Source: an uncultured Gammaproteobacteria bacterium
GTDB taxonomy: Bacteria; Pseudomonadota; Gammaproteobacteria; Pseudomonadales; Azotimanducaceae
DNA length: 48,752 nt
Direction: 5' to 3'
NCBI GenBank assembly: GCA_913050215.1
Contig: CAJXBG010000015.1
Span: 1-48,752, forward strand
The position numbers and the translations under genes were made by a program. Shown here piece by piece: positions 17,797 to 27,198 of this stretch (positions are counted from its first letter, which is position 1; every line of letters begins with the position of its first letter). The notes below the pieces were generated by a model. The model was not told the DNA's origin. It was given only the letters and a program-made list of their open reading frames with translations, and did no database searches.

Positions 17797-18842
17797 ACCT
17801 CGGCGTTTGCCTTCAATCTGATACTTAACTGGTGGACTGCCATTGCGTATAACTTGCTGTGGTTATATCGCGTAATGACATAAAAGTTATGCAACCCGAG
17901 CCAGTACTCATACCCCTGCTTTCCTAACAGCCTCATAGGAGAAACCATGACTTCCGGGTCCAATGAACTTGAGAGTCTTACCCCCATATTAGTCAACTGC
18001 CCCACAGAGCTCGAAACCTGCAGCTTTACATTAAACATATTTTCTAAAGATTCATTGGGTTCATCAACTCTAACTCTCTGAGTGACCGCATCCTGTTTTC
18101 GCCAACCATGCCTCGACAGATAGTTTGCGACGCTACCGATAGCATCCACAGGGTTGTGCCAAATATCCCTGATGCCGTCGTCATCAAAGTCCACTGCGTA
18201 GGCGCGGTAACTACTGGAAATAAACTGCCCGTAACCCATCGCACCCGCATAGGACCCTTTTGGCTCCAGCGGGTTTTGGCCTTCTTCTCTGGCCAGCAGG
18301 AAAAACTGTTTCAATTCTGAACGGAAAAATTTTCCTCGGGGCGGGTAGTCGAAAGCCAACGTCGAGAGAGAATCAATGACTCGGTAGCTTCCGGTAATAG
18401 TGCCGTACATCGTTTCGACACCGATAATGGCAGCCACCACTTCTGGCGGAACGCCATATTTGCTGTAGGCTCGAGCAAGGGTTGTCTTATGCTTCTGCAT
18501 AAACGCTTTACCTTCCCGAGTACGACGTTCGGTGAGAAAAATGTCCTGATACTCTCGCCAATTTAGCGTGCGCTCGGCTGGCCTAGATATCGCATCTACG
18601 ATTTTCTGTTTATAGATCGCTTGGCTGAACACTTGCTCAAGCGTTTCTCGCTTAAATCCCTCGTTAGTCACCATCTCAGAGATGAAGTCCTGCACATCGG
18701 CTCGACGACTATCACCGTAAGGCAATGGATTCTGTGAGGTGTTAGCTAACCCCTCTTTGACTATGCTGATATTCACTAGCAACAAAAAAACGACTAGCTT
18801 ACTGACTGCACCCTTTCTTTCTTTCATAAAACGCATTTCCAT
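17793..18842 (-). CDS. mltB: lytic murein transglycosylase B family protein
   Basis: Cleaves peptidoglycan with formation of 1,6-anhydromuramic ends. The product of about 349 residues has the catalytic glutamate E143 in IIGVETMYG, the GSYAGAMGYGQFISSSYRAYAVDFDDDG core and a C-terminal peptidoglycan-binding-like region (YEYWLGLHNFYVITRYNHS). The signal segment (KLVVFLLLVNISIV) has no lipobox cysteine, so it is a soluble form like Pseudomonas SltB1 rather than lipid-anchored MltB. Several in-frame starts exist (GTG 18848, ATG 18842, 18836, 18827); the ATG at 18827 has the best GGAA spacing. Confidence 0.93.
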   Translation of the reverse strand: MEMRFMKERKGAVSKLVVFLLLVNISIVKEGLANTSQNPLPYGDSRRADVQDFISEMVTNEGFKRETLEQVFSQAIYKQKIVDAISRPAERTLNWREYQDIFLTERRTREGKAFMQKHKTTLARAYSKYGVPPEVVAAIIGVETMYGTITGSYRVIDSLSTLAFDYPPRGKFFRSELKQFFLLAREEGQNPLEPKGSYAGAMGYGQFISSSYRAYAVDFDDDGIRDIWHNPVDAIGSVANYLSRHGWRKQDAVTQRVRVDEPNESLENMFNVKLQVSSSVGQLTNMGVRLSSSLDPEVMVSPMRLLGKQGYEYWLGLHNFYVITRYNHSKLYAMAVHQLSIRLKANAEV

Positions 18843-18867
18843 GATCACGCACTAAGAGGCGCTAGTC

Positions 18868-20007
18868 CTATAATGTAATTCGTCGATGCGTGTGCACCGA
18901 CATAATGATGCCGAAGCCCGCAAACAGTGTCAGGATCGCTGTGCCGCCATGACTCACAAGCGGCAAAGGCACGCCAACAACAGGTAGAATGCCACTCACC
19001 ATACCGATATTGACGAAGACATAGACAAAAAACGTAAACGTAATCGTCCCCACCAACAAGCGTCCAAAGGTATCCTGCGCTTGAATCGCAATAACGACTC
19101 CACGCCCTACCAACAAAATATAAAGAATCAATAACAATGTCACACCAACCAAACCGAGCTCTTCTGCCAATACGGCAACAATAAAGTCGGTTTGACTTTC
19201 GGGCAAGAAGTCGAGGTGGGACTGGGTTCCCTGAAACAACCCTTTGCCAAATAGCCCGCCGGAACCTATTGCTGTCTTGGATTGAATAATATTCCACCCC
19301 GCACCCAATGGGTCTCTCTCTGGGTCAAGCAAAATCATGACGCGGGTCCGCTGGTAATCGAGCATGACGTACCACAGCGCCGGTGCCGCCATCAGGCCCG
19401 CGAGGACGGCACTGAACACGTAGCGCCAAGAGATACCCGCGAGCAAAAGTACGAGGAGTCCAGATGCGCCAATAAGCAAAGATGTACCCAGATCTGGTTG
19501 GCGAGCAATAAGTAACACCGGGATAAAAATCATCACACATGCCCAAAACACATGTCTGCGCAGGGGTGGCAGGTGACGATCATGAAAGTAGCTTGCGAGC
19601 ATCATCGGTATCACCAGCTTCATCAACTCAGAGGGTTGAAAATTCAGCACGCCCGGAATTCTTAGCCATCGCTGAGAACCATTTACCGTCGTCCCGACAA
19701 ACAAGACTGCAATGAGCAATACAATGCCCATCACGAATAACCAAGGGGCTATTCTCAAATAAAAAATCGGGGAGATTTGCGCCATGACAATCATCAAGCC
19801 AAAGGCTACCCCAATTTTTATTAACTGATTTACAACAGGCGCTGTCTGCTGCCCAACGGCAGAGTACAAAATCAATAACCCGTAAGCGCAAATCATTACC
19901 AGCAGCAGAATTATTGGAATATCCAAATGAAATTTTTCACCTAACCCAACGGTGCGGGTTTGACCAAACCCTGCGCTGGGCATTCGGCGTACAAAATCTT
20001 GGCTCAT
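18868..20007 (-). CDS. rodA: rod shape peptidoglycan polymerase RodA
   Basis: SEDS-family glycosyltransferase that works with PBP2 in lateral wall synthesis. The 379-residue product has about ten membrane segments, the SEDS signature (FLPESQTDFIVAVLAEELGLVG), the GKGLFQGTQSHLDFLPE region with its conserved aspartate, and VGVPLPLVSHGGTA. It starts 3 nt after the mrdA stop, so PBP2 and RodA are translationally coupled. Confidence 0.97.
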   Translation of the reverse strand: MSQDFVRRMPSAGFGQTRTVGLGEKFHLDIPIILLLVMICAYGLLILYSAVGQQTAPVVNQLIKIGVAFGLMIVMAQISPIFYLRIAPWLFVMGIVLLIAVLFVGTTVNGSQRWLRIPGVLNFQPSELMKLVIPMMLASYFHDRHLPPLRRHVFWACVMIFIPVLLIARQPDLGTSLLIGASGLLVLLLAGISWRYVFSAVLAGLMAAPALWYVMLDYQRTRVMILLDPERDPLGAGWNIIQSKTAIGSGGLFGKGLFQGTQSHLDFLPESQTDFIVAVLAEELGLVGVTLLLILYILLVGRGVVIAIQAQDTFGRLLVGTITFTFFVYVFVNIGMVSGILPVVGVPLPLVSHGGTAILTLFAGFGIIMSVHTHRRITL

Positions 20008-20010
20008 CTA

Positions 20011-21912
20011 TCAGTCATCCAATTGTGCTACCTTGTATCGACTTTCAAGCAGATAGTAGTCCAGAATTTTTCTCGCAACAGGCGACGCCACTGCGCTGCC
20101 GCCACCACCATTCTCAACTAATACCGCTAGCGCTATTTTTGGATCCTCAATCGGGGCAAATGCAACAAACCAAGCATGTTTACGGTGTCGTTCAGCTAGC
20201 TCTTCCTCGTCGTATTCTTCACCCTGAGGAATACCCACGACTTGGGCCGTACCCGATTTACCCGCCATCTGATACGCAATGTTCCGCCCAATGTATGCCC
20301 AGGCTGTGCCATTTTCTCCAAACCCCATGTTGCCTCGGTGCACCACCATGCCCATTGACTCAAAAATCAAATCCCAAAACTGTTCCGGTACCTGCTCTAC
20401 ATCATCAAGTTGTTTTGCCTTGGCTTGTTCCGGAAGCTCTACGCCGCTTTTCAACATTCGTGGGACGACTGTTTTGCCACGATTGGCCAACGTCGCGACC
20501 GCGGTTGCCAATTGCAACGGAGTCACCAGCATATCTCCCTGCCCGATACCGATATTAACAGTATCTCCGGGATACCAGGGCAATCCACGGGTTGCCCGCT
20601 TCCAATCTCGAGAGGGCAGCAGCCCGCTGCGCGCCTCCGGCAGGTCAATCGCCGTGTTCAATCCGAAACCGAACAGCGCAAGATTCTCATGAATACGATC
20701 GATACCCAGTTTTACCGCAAGATCAAAGAAATAAACATTACATGAGCGGTAAATCGCTTTCTGCAAGTTCACGTCCCCGTGCCCACCACGACCATCTTTT
20801 TTCCAGTTCCAGTCGCGATACAACCTTGAATTATTCGGCAACTTGAACCATCCGGGGTCATCGTGGATAGTGAATTCCGGCGTTGTAGTCCCCGTCATCA
20901 ACCCTGTTAAGGCAATAAACGGTTTTAAGGTGGAGCCAGGTTCATACTGCCCCTGCAATGCACGATTGAACAGGGGGACATCCCCAGAATCTCTCAGCTC
21001 TGCATAGCTCTGGTAATCAATGCCCGTCACGAAAAGGTTGGGGTCGTAAGACGGTTTTGATACGAGGGCAAGGATCCCACCTGTGGCAGGATCAAGCGCG
21101 ACGACCGTGCCTCTGCGGTCACCAAGTGCCTCACTCGCCGCTTTTTGTAAGCCGACATCCACATGTAAAGTCAGGTCTTGCCCCGGGCGGGGTGGCACAG
21201 AGTCAAGTACCTTCATCACTCTACCGCGAGCATCGGTTTCGACCTGTTGATATCCCACCGTGCCAAGCAGCTTCTTCTCGTAGAACTTTTCGACCCCCAG
21301 CTTTCCAAGGTGGTCCGTACCGGAGTATGCAACGCTATCTAGCGTCTTGGCATCTTCTTCGTTGATACGACGAACCGAGCCCAATGCATGAGCCATCAAC
21401 TCACCATTGGGGTAGTGCCTGACCAGTCGCGCTTCAATCTCAACACCGGGAAGCGCGTAATTGTTGACACTGACCCGGGCGATCTCCTCAGGTGTCAGTC
21501 GATATAATACTGGTACTGACTCAAACGGGCGCTGCCGACGGGACATGCGTTTTTTGAAACTTTCAATCTCTTCTTCGCTCAGTCCAACCAGCTCGTCAAG
21601 CTTTGCCAGCGTCGCATCCAAATTCTCGACCCTTTCTTTCGTTAAGGTCAGCTGAAAAGTCGGCATGTTGTCTGCGATCAATTCACCATTGCGATCATAG
21701 ATTAGGCCACGAATCGGCGGCAGAGATTGCACCTGAATCCGGTTTCGATCAGACAAGGTTGCAAACAAATCATGTTGTAAAACTTGCAAGTAAAACATCC
21801 GCGCGACAAGGAACAACGTGAGCAATATCAGGAAACCAAAGCCAAGGGTCACCCGGTCAAAAAATATTCGACTTTCTCCGGTGTGATCTTTTAGCGCTAG
21901 AGGCTCTGCCAT
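20011..21912 (-). CDS. mrdA: penicillin-binding protein 2 (transpeptidase)
   Basis: Class B PBP that crosslinks peptidoglycan in the rod complex. The 633-residue product has a short cytosolic tail, one membrane helix at about 20-45 (LGFGFLILLTLFLVARMFYL), a pedestal domain, and a transpeptidase domain with nucleophile S327 in GSTLKPF, the SCN motif, and KSGTAQ. It is 20 nt downstream of rlmH in the rsfS-rlmH-mrdA-rodA order known from E. coli and Pseudomonas. Confidence 0.97.
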   Translation of the reverse strand: MAEPLALKDHTGESRIFFDRVTLGFGFLILLTLFLVARMFYLQVLQHDLFATLSDRNRIQVQSLPPIRGLIYDRNGELIADNMPTFQLTLTKERVENLDATLAKLDELVGLSEEEIESFKKRMSRRQRPFESVPVLYRLTPEEIARVSVNNYALPGVEIEARLVRHYPNGELMAHALGSVRRINEEDAKTLDSVAYSGTDHLGKLGVEKFYEKKLLGTVGYQQVETDARGRVMKVLDSVPPRPGQDLTLHVDVGLQKAASEALGDRRGTVVALDPATGGILALVSKPSYDPNLFVTGIDYQSYAELRDSGDVPLFNRALQGQYEPGSTLKPFIALTGLMTGTTTPEFTIHDDPGWFKLPNNSRLYRDWNWKKDGRGGHGDVNLQKAIYRSCNVYFFDLAVKLGIDRIHENLALFGFGLNTAIDLPEARSGLLPSRDWKRATRGLPWYPGDTVNIGIGQGDMLVTPLQLATAVATLANRGKTVVPRMLKSGVELPEQAKAKQLDDVEQVPEQFWDLIFESMGMVVHRGNMGFGENGTAWAYIGRNIAYQMAGKSGTAQVVGIPQGEEYDEEELAERHRKHAWFVAFAPIEDPKIALAVLVENGGGGSAVASPVARKILDYYLLESRYKVAQLDD

Positions 21913-21932
21913 TCAGTTACTTATGCACCTGA

Positions 21933-22400
21933 TTACTTGTGATAGGGATGATGATTAATAACAGACCATGCGCGATAAATTTGCTCTGCTAGTAGCAACC
22001 TCACCATAAAGTGAGGGAAAGTCAGACGCGACAAACTCCAGGTTAGATCAGCGCGTTGCAAGCAGCCTTTGCTAAGGCCATCGGGACCACCCACCATAAG
22101 CTGAACCTGATTGGCATTTTGCAGCCAGTCAGTAAATCGAACGGCCAGTTTCTCAGTGGTCCAATCGCTTCCCCGGCTATCCATCGCGATAACAATACCG
22201 CCACTTTTAATCCGCTCGAGCATTTTTTTACCTTCTTCTTCTTTCAGTTTTTCGACCGACTGAGACTTACCTCTATGAGCTACGGGTATTTCGGACAAAA
22301 CCAACTGCCATTCTTTCGGCAATCGCTTCTGGTACTCTTTATATCCCTCAGTGACCCAAGTGGGTTCCCGGGTACCCGCAGCGATCAATTCAATCTGCAT
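21933..22400 (-). CDS. rlmH: 23S rRNA pseudouridine-1915 N3-methyltransferase
   Basis: SPOUT-class methylase that modifies helix 69 of 23S rRNA on the 70S ribosome. Starting at the ATG at 22400 gives 155 residues, the E. coli length, with MQIELIAAGTREPTWV, the SAM knot MVGGPDGL and the C-terminal HHPYH. Using this start, the gene overlaps the end of rsfS by 11 nt. A longer in-frame reading from 22436 would run through rsfS and does not match the family. Confidence 0.95.
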   Translation of the reverse strand: MQIELIAAGTREPTWVTEGYKEYQKRLPKEWQLVLSEIPVAHRGKSQSVEKLKEEEGKKMLERIKSGGIVIAMDSRGSDWTTEKLAVRFTDWLQNANQVQLMVGGPDGLSKGCLQRADLTWSLSRLTFPHFMVRLLLAEQIYRAWSVINHHPYHK

Positions 22401-22776
22401 CTGTGTGAGTCGACCCTGACTCTCTGGCTTGGACACTCATACTCCACAGGCGTTCAATATCATAGAACTCCCGGGCCGAGGGCAACATCATATGGATAAC
22501 CACGTCGGTTAAATCGAGCAGCACCCATTCACCCTCATCCAAACCTTCTATACCCAGCGGCATAAAACCTGCCGCCTTGGCATCAACAACCACGTTATTC
22601 GCAATCGACTTTACGTGGCGATTTGATGTTCCGCTCACCACAATCATGTAATCAGTGAGTTCCGTTTTGTCCCTCACGTCAATGCACACAACATCAACAG
22701 CCTTGATATCATCCAGAGACTCCAACACGAGTTCTTTCAGATCAACCGGTTCACTCTTTTTACTATTCTCAACCAT
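22390..22776 (-). CDS. rsfS: ribosomal silencing factor
   Basis: RsfS binds L14 and blocks subunit joining in starvation. The product of about 128 residues has the family core (VVCIDVRDKTELTDYMIVVSGTSNRHV, then AAGFMPLGIEGLDEGEWVLLDLTDVVIHMM, then FYDIERLWS) plus about 15 extra C-terminal residues. The ATG at 22776 is preferred over an upstream GTG (22785). It is cotranscribed with nadD upstream and rlmH downstream. Its target L14 is encoded in this window at 42742. Confidence 0.95.
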   Translation of the reverse strand: MVENSKKSEPVDLKELVLESLDDIKAVDVVCIDVRDKTELTDYMIVVSGTSNRHVKSIANNVVVDAKAAGFMPLGIEGLDEGEWVLLDLTDVVIHMMLPSAREFYDIERLWSMSVQARESGSTHTDAD

Positions 22777-22854
22777 CAATTTCACTTCTTCAGCTTTCGG
22801 TTAAATTTATTTTTTTACCTGACCCAAAACCGATGATCGGGTTGGTAATTTGAT

Positions 22855-23499
22855 TCAACGATACAAACCGTTTTCGTCAATGAAGTTCCTGACACTCTCT
22901 GGCAACAAATAGCGCGTTGACTGACGGGCCAGAACCATTTCTCTGATACTGGTCGATGAAACTGCCAATTGCGTAAGCTCAATAAAACAAACACTGCCTG
23001 CCGGTGTTAAAGATACGTCCTGAAGTTCTCCCTCCCTTGACTCAATCCAAGCGTTGAGTTCTTCAGACATGGCTTGATCTCTTGGGTGCTCATTCATCTC
23101 CGGTCGACTCATTACAATCAAGTGAGCATAGTCGGTCAGCTCCCGCCAACGGTGCCATTCCTCGACCAAACGGAAAGCATCTATGCCAAGGACAAAACAG
23201 AGCGGTTCGACATCACCAATTTCTTGTCTTATCTCAGCAAGCGTATCGACTGAATAAGACCGACCTTCTCTGCGAACTTCCCTGTCGTCAACCTCAAGCT
23301 GCGCATTGTCTTGAATTGCCAGTTTAAGCATTTTCAGACGTTGCAGCGCACTCGTGCCCGGCAAGCGCCTGTGCGGCGGAATATACGAAGGTATCAACCT
23401 AATCGTTCTGAAATCAAGCAAGGAGGCCACCTCCTCAGCAGAACGCAGGTGGCCGACATGAACAGGGTCAAATGTCCCTCCCATTAAGGCCAGACTCAT
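22855..23499 (-). CDS. nadD: nicotinate-mononucleotide adenylyltransferase
   Basis: NadD makes deamido-NAD from nicotinate mononucleotide and ATP. The 214-residue product has the nucleotidyltransferase motif GGTFDPVHVGH (H14, H17), LIPSYIPPHR, GIDAFR and the C-terminal ISSTxIR-type VSSTSIREMV. The ATG at 23499 fits. It lies 60 nt downstream of proA and about 78 nt upstream of rsfS. Confidence 0.96.
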   Translation of the reverse strand: MSLALMGGTFDPVHVGHLRSAEEVASLLDFRTIRLIPSYIPPHRRLPGTSALQRLKMLKLAIQDNAQLEVDDREVRREGRSYSVDTLAEIRQEIGDVEPLCFVLGIDAFRLVEEWHRWRELTDYAHLIVMSRPEMNEHPRDQAMSEELNAWIESREGELQDVSLTPAGSVCFIELTQLAVSSTSIREMVLARQSTRYLLPESVRNFIDENGLYR

Positions 23500-23559
23500 A
23501 CTAGCGCACTCATATCCGAGGGCTCGAGACCAGCGAATGACGATGGGAGCAACAATAGA

Positions 23560-24831
23560 TCACTGCCTGATCTGACCATCGCCAAGCACAATGTACTTCT
23601 GGGAGGTCAAACCTTCCAGACCAACAGGGCCGCGGGCATGCAACTTGTCAGTCGAGATGCCAATCTCTGCTCCCAGGCCAAATTCAAAACCGTCTGCCAA
23701 TCTCGGCGAAGCATTGATCAGCACTGAGCTTGAATCAACTTCTCTGAGAAATCTTCGCCCCTTCGTATAATTCTCGGTAACAATGGTGTCACTGTGTTTT
23801 GAGCCATAGGTGTTGATGTGGGCGATGGATTCATCCAGTCCTTCTACAACTTTAATCGCTAGAATAGGCGCAATATATTCCTCGTGCCAGTCATCTTCAG
23901 TCGCCGAAGTGACATCGCACACGTTCGACAAGACACTTCGGGTTTCATCGCAACCCCGCAGTTCAACGCCTTCCTTCACATATTTACCAGCGAGTTCAGG
24001 CAGTATATCTCTGGCAACGCCTCGGTCTACTAACAGTGTTTCCATTGCGTTACAGACAGCATATCGATTGCATTTAGCATTAAAGGCAATCTCTATCGCC
24101 ATCGCCTTATCAGCATCGGCATCAACATATACGTGACAGACCCCATCCAAATGTTTGATGACAGGTATCGTTGCCTCTTTTGTGATGCGCTCAATCAAAC
24201 TTTTGCCGCCACGAGGAACAATAACGTCCACGTACTGATCCAGTGTGATTAACTCACCCACCGCGGTACGATCTGTTGTTGCGACAACCTGCACGGCTGC
24301 TTTCGGCAAACCGGCTGCAGACAAACCGGCTTGAATACATTCCGCCAATCCGCGATTCGAATGAATACACTCAGACCCACCACGCAAGATCGTTGCGTTA
24401 CCGGATTTAAGGCAAAGACTAGCAGCATCAATTGTCACGTTTGGCCGTGACTCATAAATGATACCTATCACGCCTAGAGGTACCCGCATTTTGCCAACCT
24501 GAATGCCTGTGGGGCGATACGACATGTCGGTAATTTCACCCACCGGATCATTTAGGGTTGCTACCTGCTCTAGCCCTTCCACCATGCTATTGAATCTGGC
24601 TTCGGTAAAGGTCAATCGATCTAGCAACGCGTCGGAAATGCCATTTGCGCGTGCGGCGTCAAGATCCTTCTCATTCTCAAGCATCAGATCTGAACGTCGA
24701 GCCAAAATTTCACCCGCAATAGCCTTCAGCGCCAGATTTTTCTGCTCTGTACTTGCCTTGTTCATCTCGACGGCGGCGGACTTGGCAGCCACTCCCATCT
24801 CAAGCATGATGTGCTTAATTGTCTCTTCCAT
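23560..24831 (-). CDS. proA: glutamate-5-semialdehyde dehydrogenase
   Basis: Gamma-glutamyl phosphate reductase, second step of proline synthesis. The 423-residue product contains the NADP-binding [28 protein letters not shown], the catalytic cysteine C260 in [11 protein letters not shown] and [13 protein letters not shown]. The ATG at 24831 has no clear Shine-Dalgarno. A perfect -10 TATAAT lies upstream at 24890-24895, and the palindrome CGTAGCTACG sits in its short leader (24844-24853). proB is not in the window. Confidence 0.96.
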   Translation of the reverse strand: MEETIKHIMLEMGVAAKSAAVEMNKASTEQKNLALKAIAGEILARRSDLMLENEKDLDAARANGISDALLDRLTFTEARFNSMVEGLEQVATLNDPVGEITDMSYRPTGIQVGKMRVPLGVIGIIYESRPNVTIDAASLCLKSGNATILRGGSECIHSNRGLAECIQAGLSAAGLPKAAVQVVATTDRTAVGELITLDQYVDVIVPRGGKSLIERITKEATIPVIKHLDGVCHVYVDADADKAMAIEIAFNAKCNRYAVCNAMETLLVDRGVARDILPELAGKYVKEGVELRGCDETRSVLSNVCDVTSATEDDWHEEYIAPILAIKVVEGLDESIAHINTYGSKHSDTIVTENYTKGRRFLREVDSSSVLINASPRLADGFEFGLGAEIGISTDKLHARGPVGLEGLTSQKYIVLGDGQIRQ

Positions 24832-24889
24832 TACTTAAACCAACGTAGCTACGCATGGAAACCATTTATCTCCATGGCTAAAAATCGGC

Positions 24890-24895
24890 ATTATA
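24890..24895 (-). promoter_or_regulatory. -10 element for proA
   Basis: A perfect TATAAT on the minus strand, about 58 nt before the proA ATG. The -35 region is poor, which suggests activator dependence or a weak promoter. Confidence 0.45.
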
Positions 24896-24950
24896 CCCAC
24901 AATACAGCTTATTTTTTGTTACTTTTACACGCACCTTCCCGAACAGCGCC

Positions 24951-25661
24951 ATGAACCGTTTAATTACACCTGAATTCTTCCATCAGGAGCCGCAGGCATT
25001 AGCTATCGCCCTGTTAGGTAAAGTTTTGCGCCGGAAAGTGCAATGGCAGGGTAAAACCTTGTGGCTCTCGGCACGGATAATCGAAACAGAAGCCTATTAC
25101 CGAGATGAGAAAGCCAGCCACTCATCGCTCGGCTACACGGCTAAACGCAAAGCGATGTTCATGACACCCGGCACAATTTATATGTACTACGCCCGAGGCA
25201 GTGATTCACTTAATTTTTCCGCACAGGGAGAAGGCAATGCGGTGCTGGTTAAAGCCGCCTATCCACACTTCGACTCAATATCGGGGAAGCGCCAATTAGA
25301 GGTGATGCGGTCCCTCAATCCGGGAAACTCAATTTCAAAGACCACTGGGTCAGAAAATAAAGCACCAAGGGCTATCGACAGGCTGTGTAATGGGCAGACG
25401 CTGCTATGCAAATCTCTAGACCTCAAGGTCGTTGACTGGGACCAGCAGACGCTGGACAAACGCCGTTTTTATCTTGGCGAGTCTGGTTATCAAATTGCTC
25501 GATACATCCAATGCCCACGACTGGGCATTCCAGTTGGCCGAGATGAAAACCTCTGGTACCGCTTCATCGATTTCGATGCAGCACATCTGGCAACCAGTAA
25601 CCCGCTGACAAAACGAAAATGGAATGAGGGTGTGAACTATCGTGTGTGTCACTCGGTTTAA
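24951..25661 (+). CDS. DNA-3-methyladenine glycosylase (AAG/Mpg family), divergent
   Basis: Base excision repair enzyme that removes alkylated purines. The 236-residue product keeps the AAG landmarks: ETEAY with catalytic E47 and Y49, H57 in ASHS, MFMTPGTIYMYY, and N88 in LNFS. The normal tyrosine-glycine-methionine strand is replaced by ARGSDS, and the arginine equivalent to human R182 is K101. The same subfamily sits near proA in Pseudomonas. It diverges from proA across 119 bp and runs into the LON-domain gene with 9 nt between stops. Confidence 0.88.
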   Translation: MNRLITPEFFHQEPQALAIALLGKVLRRKVQWQGKTLWLSARIIETEAYYRDEKASHSSLGYTAKRKAMFMTPGTIYMYYARGSDSLNFSAQGEGNAVLVKAAYPHFDSISGKRQLEVMRSLNPGNSISKTTGSENKAPRAIDRLCNGQTLLCKSLDLKVVDWDQQTLDKRRFYLGESGYQIARYIQCPRLGIPVGRDENLWYRFIDFDAAHLATSNPLTKRKWNEGVNYRVCHSV

Positions 25662-25670
25662 ACCAAGCGC

Positions 25671-26273
25671 TTATTGCAGTTGATCCTGCATCTTAACAAT
25701 CAGTTTATCTAAATCTTCCAGACGCGCTATCGGATTCCTCATTTCTAACAAGCGCTGCTTCAAGTCGTTGGGTATCGGCAATAGTTCTGTGAGTCGCCCA
25801 CCCACCTCCGATGCATCATCCAGGTCGACATTTAACCTGAGCGCTTCAACAGCCTCATGTTCCAGCAAAGAGGCAAGAATTTCGCTCAAATGAGACTTTT
25901 CAACGGGTACCGTCTCTTTGCTTTCAGTGACTAAAAATTCAACATCAGCCATCATCAGACGTTCACTCGTTTCATACTGGTCGCGAACAGCGAACCTAGC
26001 CTGCCCTTCGACGATAATACCCAGCAAACCGTTATCTCGCTGATCGAAATCGACGATGGTGGCATAAGTGCCGGAGTGGGCAACGCTGGGTAATTGTTCT
26101 TCCGCGTTCTTGAGTAACTGGTTTCCTTCCCGGATCATAATGATGCCGAAGCCAACGTCGTCTTTCATACATTGCTTCACCATATCCAAGTATCGTGTCT
26201 CAACAATCTGAAGCGACAACCGACCACCGGGAAAGAGGACAACGGGTAATGGAAATAGGGGAATCTCAGCCAT
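25671..26273 (-). CDS. LON substrate-binding-domain protein
   Basis: A 200-residue protein made of the LON N-terminal domain without an ATPase or protease part: IPLFPLPVVLFPGGRLSLQIVETRYLDMV at the start, GFGIIMIREG, then a helical C-terminus ending in ARLEDLDKLIVKMQDQL. The function is not established; the domain binds peptides in Lon. The ATG start is clear. It diverges from uppP across 93 bp. Confidence 0.9.
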   Translation of the reverse strand: MAEIPLFPLPVVLFPGGRLSLQIVETRYLDMVKQCMKDDVGFGIIMIREGNQLLKNAEEQLPSVAHSGTYATIVDFDQRDNGLLGIIVEGQARFAVRDQYETSERLMMADVEFLVTESKETVPVEKSHLSEILASLLEHEAVEALRLNVDLDDASEVGGRLTELLPIPNDLKQRLLEMRNPIARLEDLDKLIVKMQDQLQ

Positions 26274-26366
26274 GGCCTATTCTACAACACTAACTTCCAG
26301 ATTGACTGCAGGAATATTGTTTAAAACAAATCGTCCCGTTAAACTCCCGTTTTTCCCGGGTAGTGA

Positions 26367-27188
26367 GTGGCTGTGGACTTCCTTCAAACGTTTTTGCTTT
26401 CGATCATACAGGGCGTCACCGAATTTCTACCCATATCAAGTTCGGCCCATCTTATTCTCCCCTCACAAATTCTTGGCTGGACAGACCAGGGGTTGGCTTT
26501 TGACGTCGCTGTCCACCTCGGCTCTTTGAGCGCTGTGCTAATTTACTTTAGAAAGGATCTGATCGATTTAACTCAGGCTAGCGTTAAAGCCGCCTTGTCA
26601 TTCGAGCACACGTCAAAAAGTCGCTTCGCACTGAACCTGATCGTCGCCAGCCTGCCGATAATACCGGCCGGTTTGTTGCTTAAGGATTTAGTCGAAGGAG
26701 AACTTCGAAGCATTGAAGTGATCGCCGCGACAACAATCATTTTCGGACTGGCGCTCTGGTATGCTGATCGTCATCAACAGAAGAATAAAAGTGACGCATG
26801 CGGCGACGCGGAATCGCTTACGCTAAAACATGCGGTGTATATTGGCCTCGCACAGTGTTTTGCGCTGATACCTGGGACATCAAGGTCAGGTGCGACAATG
26901 ACAATGGGGTTGTTGTGCGGCTACGGTCGAGAAGCTGTCTCGCGAATTTCGTTTTTACTTTCGATTCCGGCTATCGCTGGGGCAAGTCTCTTGAAGACCG
27001 TTGACCTTCTCACCGGAGACACACAAATTGCTTGGCACACGTTGGGACTTGGCTGGCTTTTTTCAGGTATCAGCGCGTACCTATGCATTCACCTCTTTCT
27101 TGACTACATCAATCGTTTAGGTTTCTTGCCCTTCGTCATTTATCGCATGGCGCTAGGTGGTCTGCTGATTATCCTGATCTTTGCCTAA
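26367..27188 (+). CDS. uppP: undecaprenyl-diphosphate phosphatase
   Basis: Integral membrane enzyme (BacA) that dephosphorylates undecaprenyl pyrophosphate, recycling the lipid carrier for wall synthesis. The 273-residue product has the catalytic EFLPISSSAHL near residues 19-29, PGTSRSGATMTMG in the second active-site loop, and about eight membrane segments. The start is GTG, either 26367 or 26373. It runs into the epoxide-hydrolase-like gene with 10 nt between stops. Confidence 0.96.
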   Translation: MAVDFLQTFLLSIIQGVTEFLPISSSAHLILPSQILGWTDQGLAFDVAVHLGSLSAVLIYFRKDLIDLTQASVKAALSFEHTSKSRFALNLIVASLPIIPAGLLLKDLVEGELRSIEVIAATTIIFGLALWYADRHQQKNKSDACGDAESLTLKHAVYIGLAQCFALIPGTSRSGATMTMGLLCGYGREAVSRISFLLSIPAIAGASLLKTVDLLTGDTQIAWHTLGLGWLFSGISAYLCIHLFLDYINRLGFLPFVIYRMALGGLLIILIFA

Positions 27189-27198
27189 GTTTGTCACG

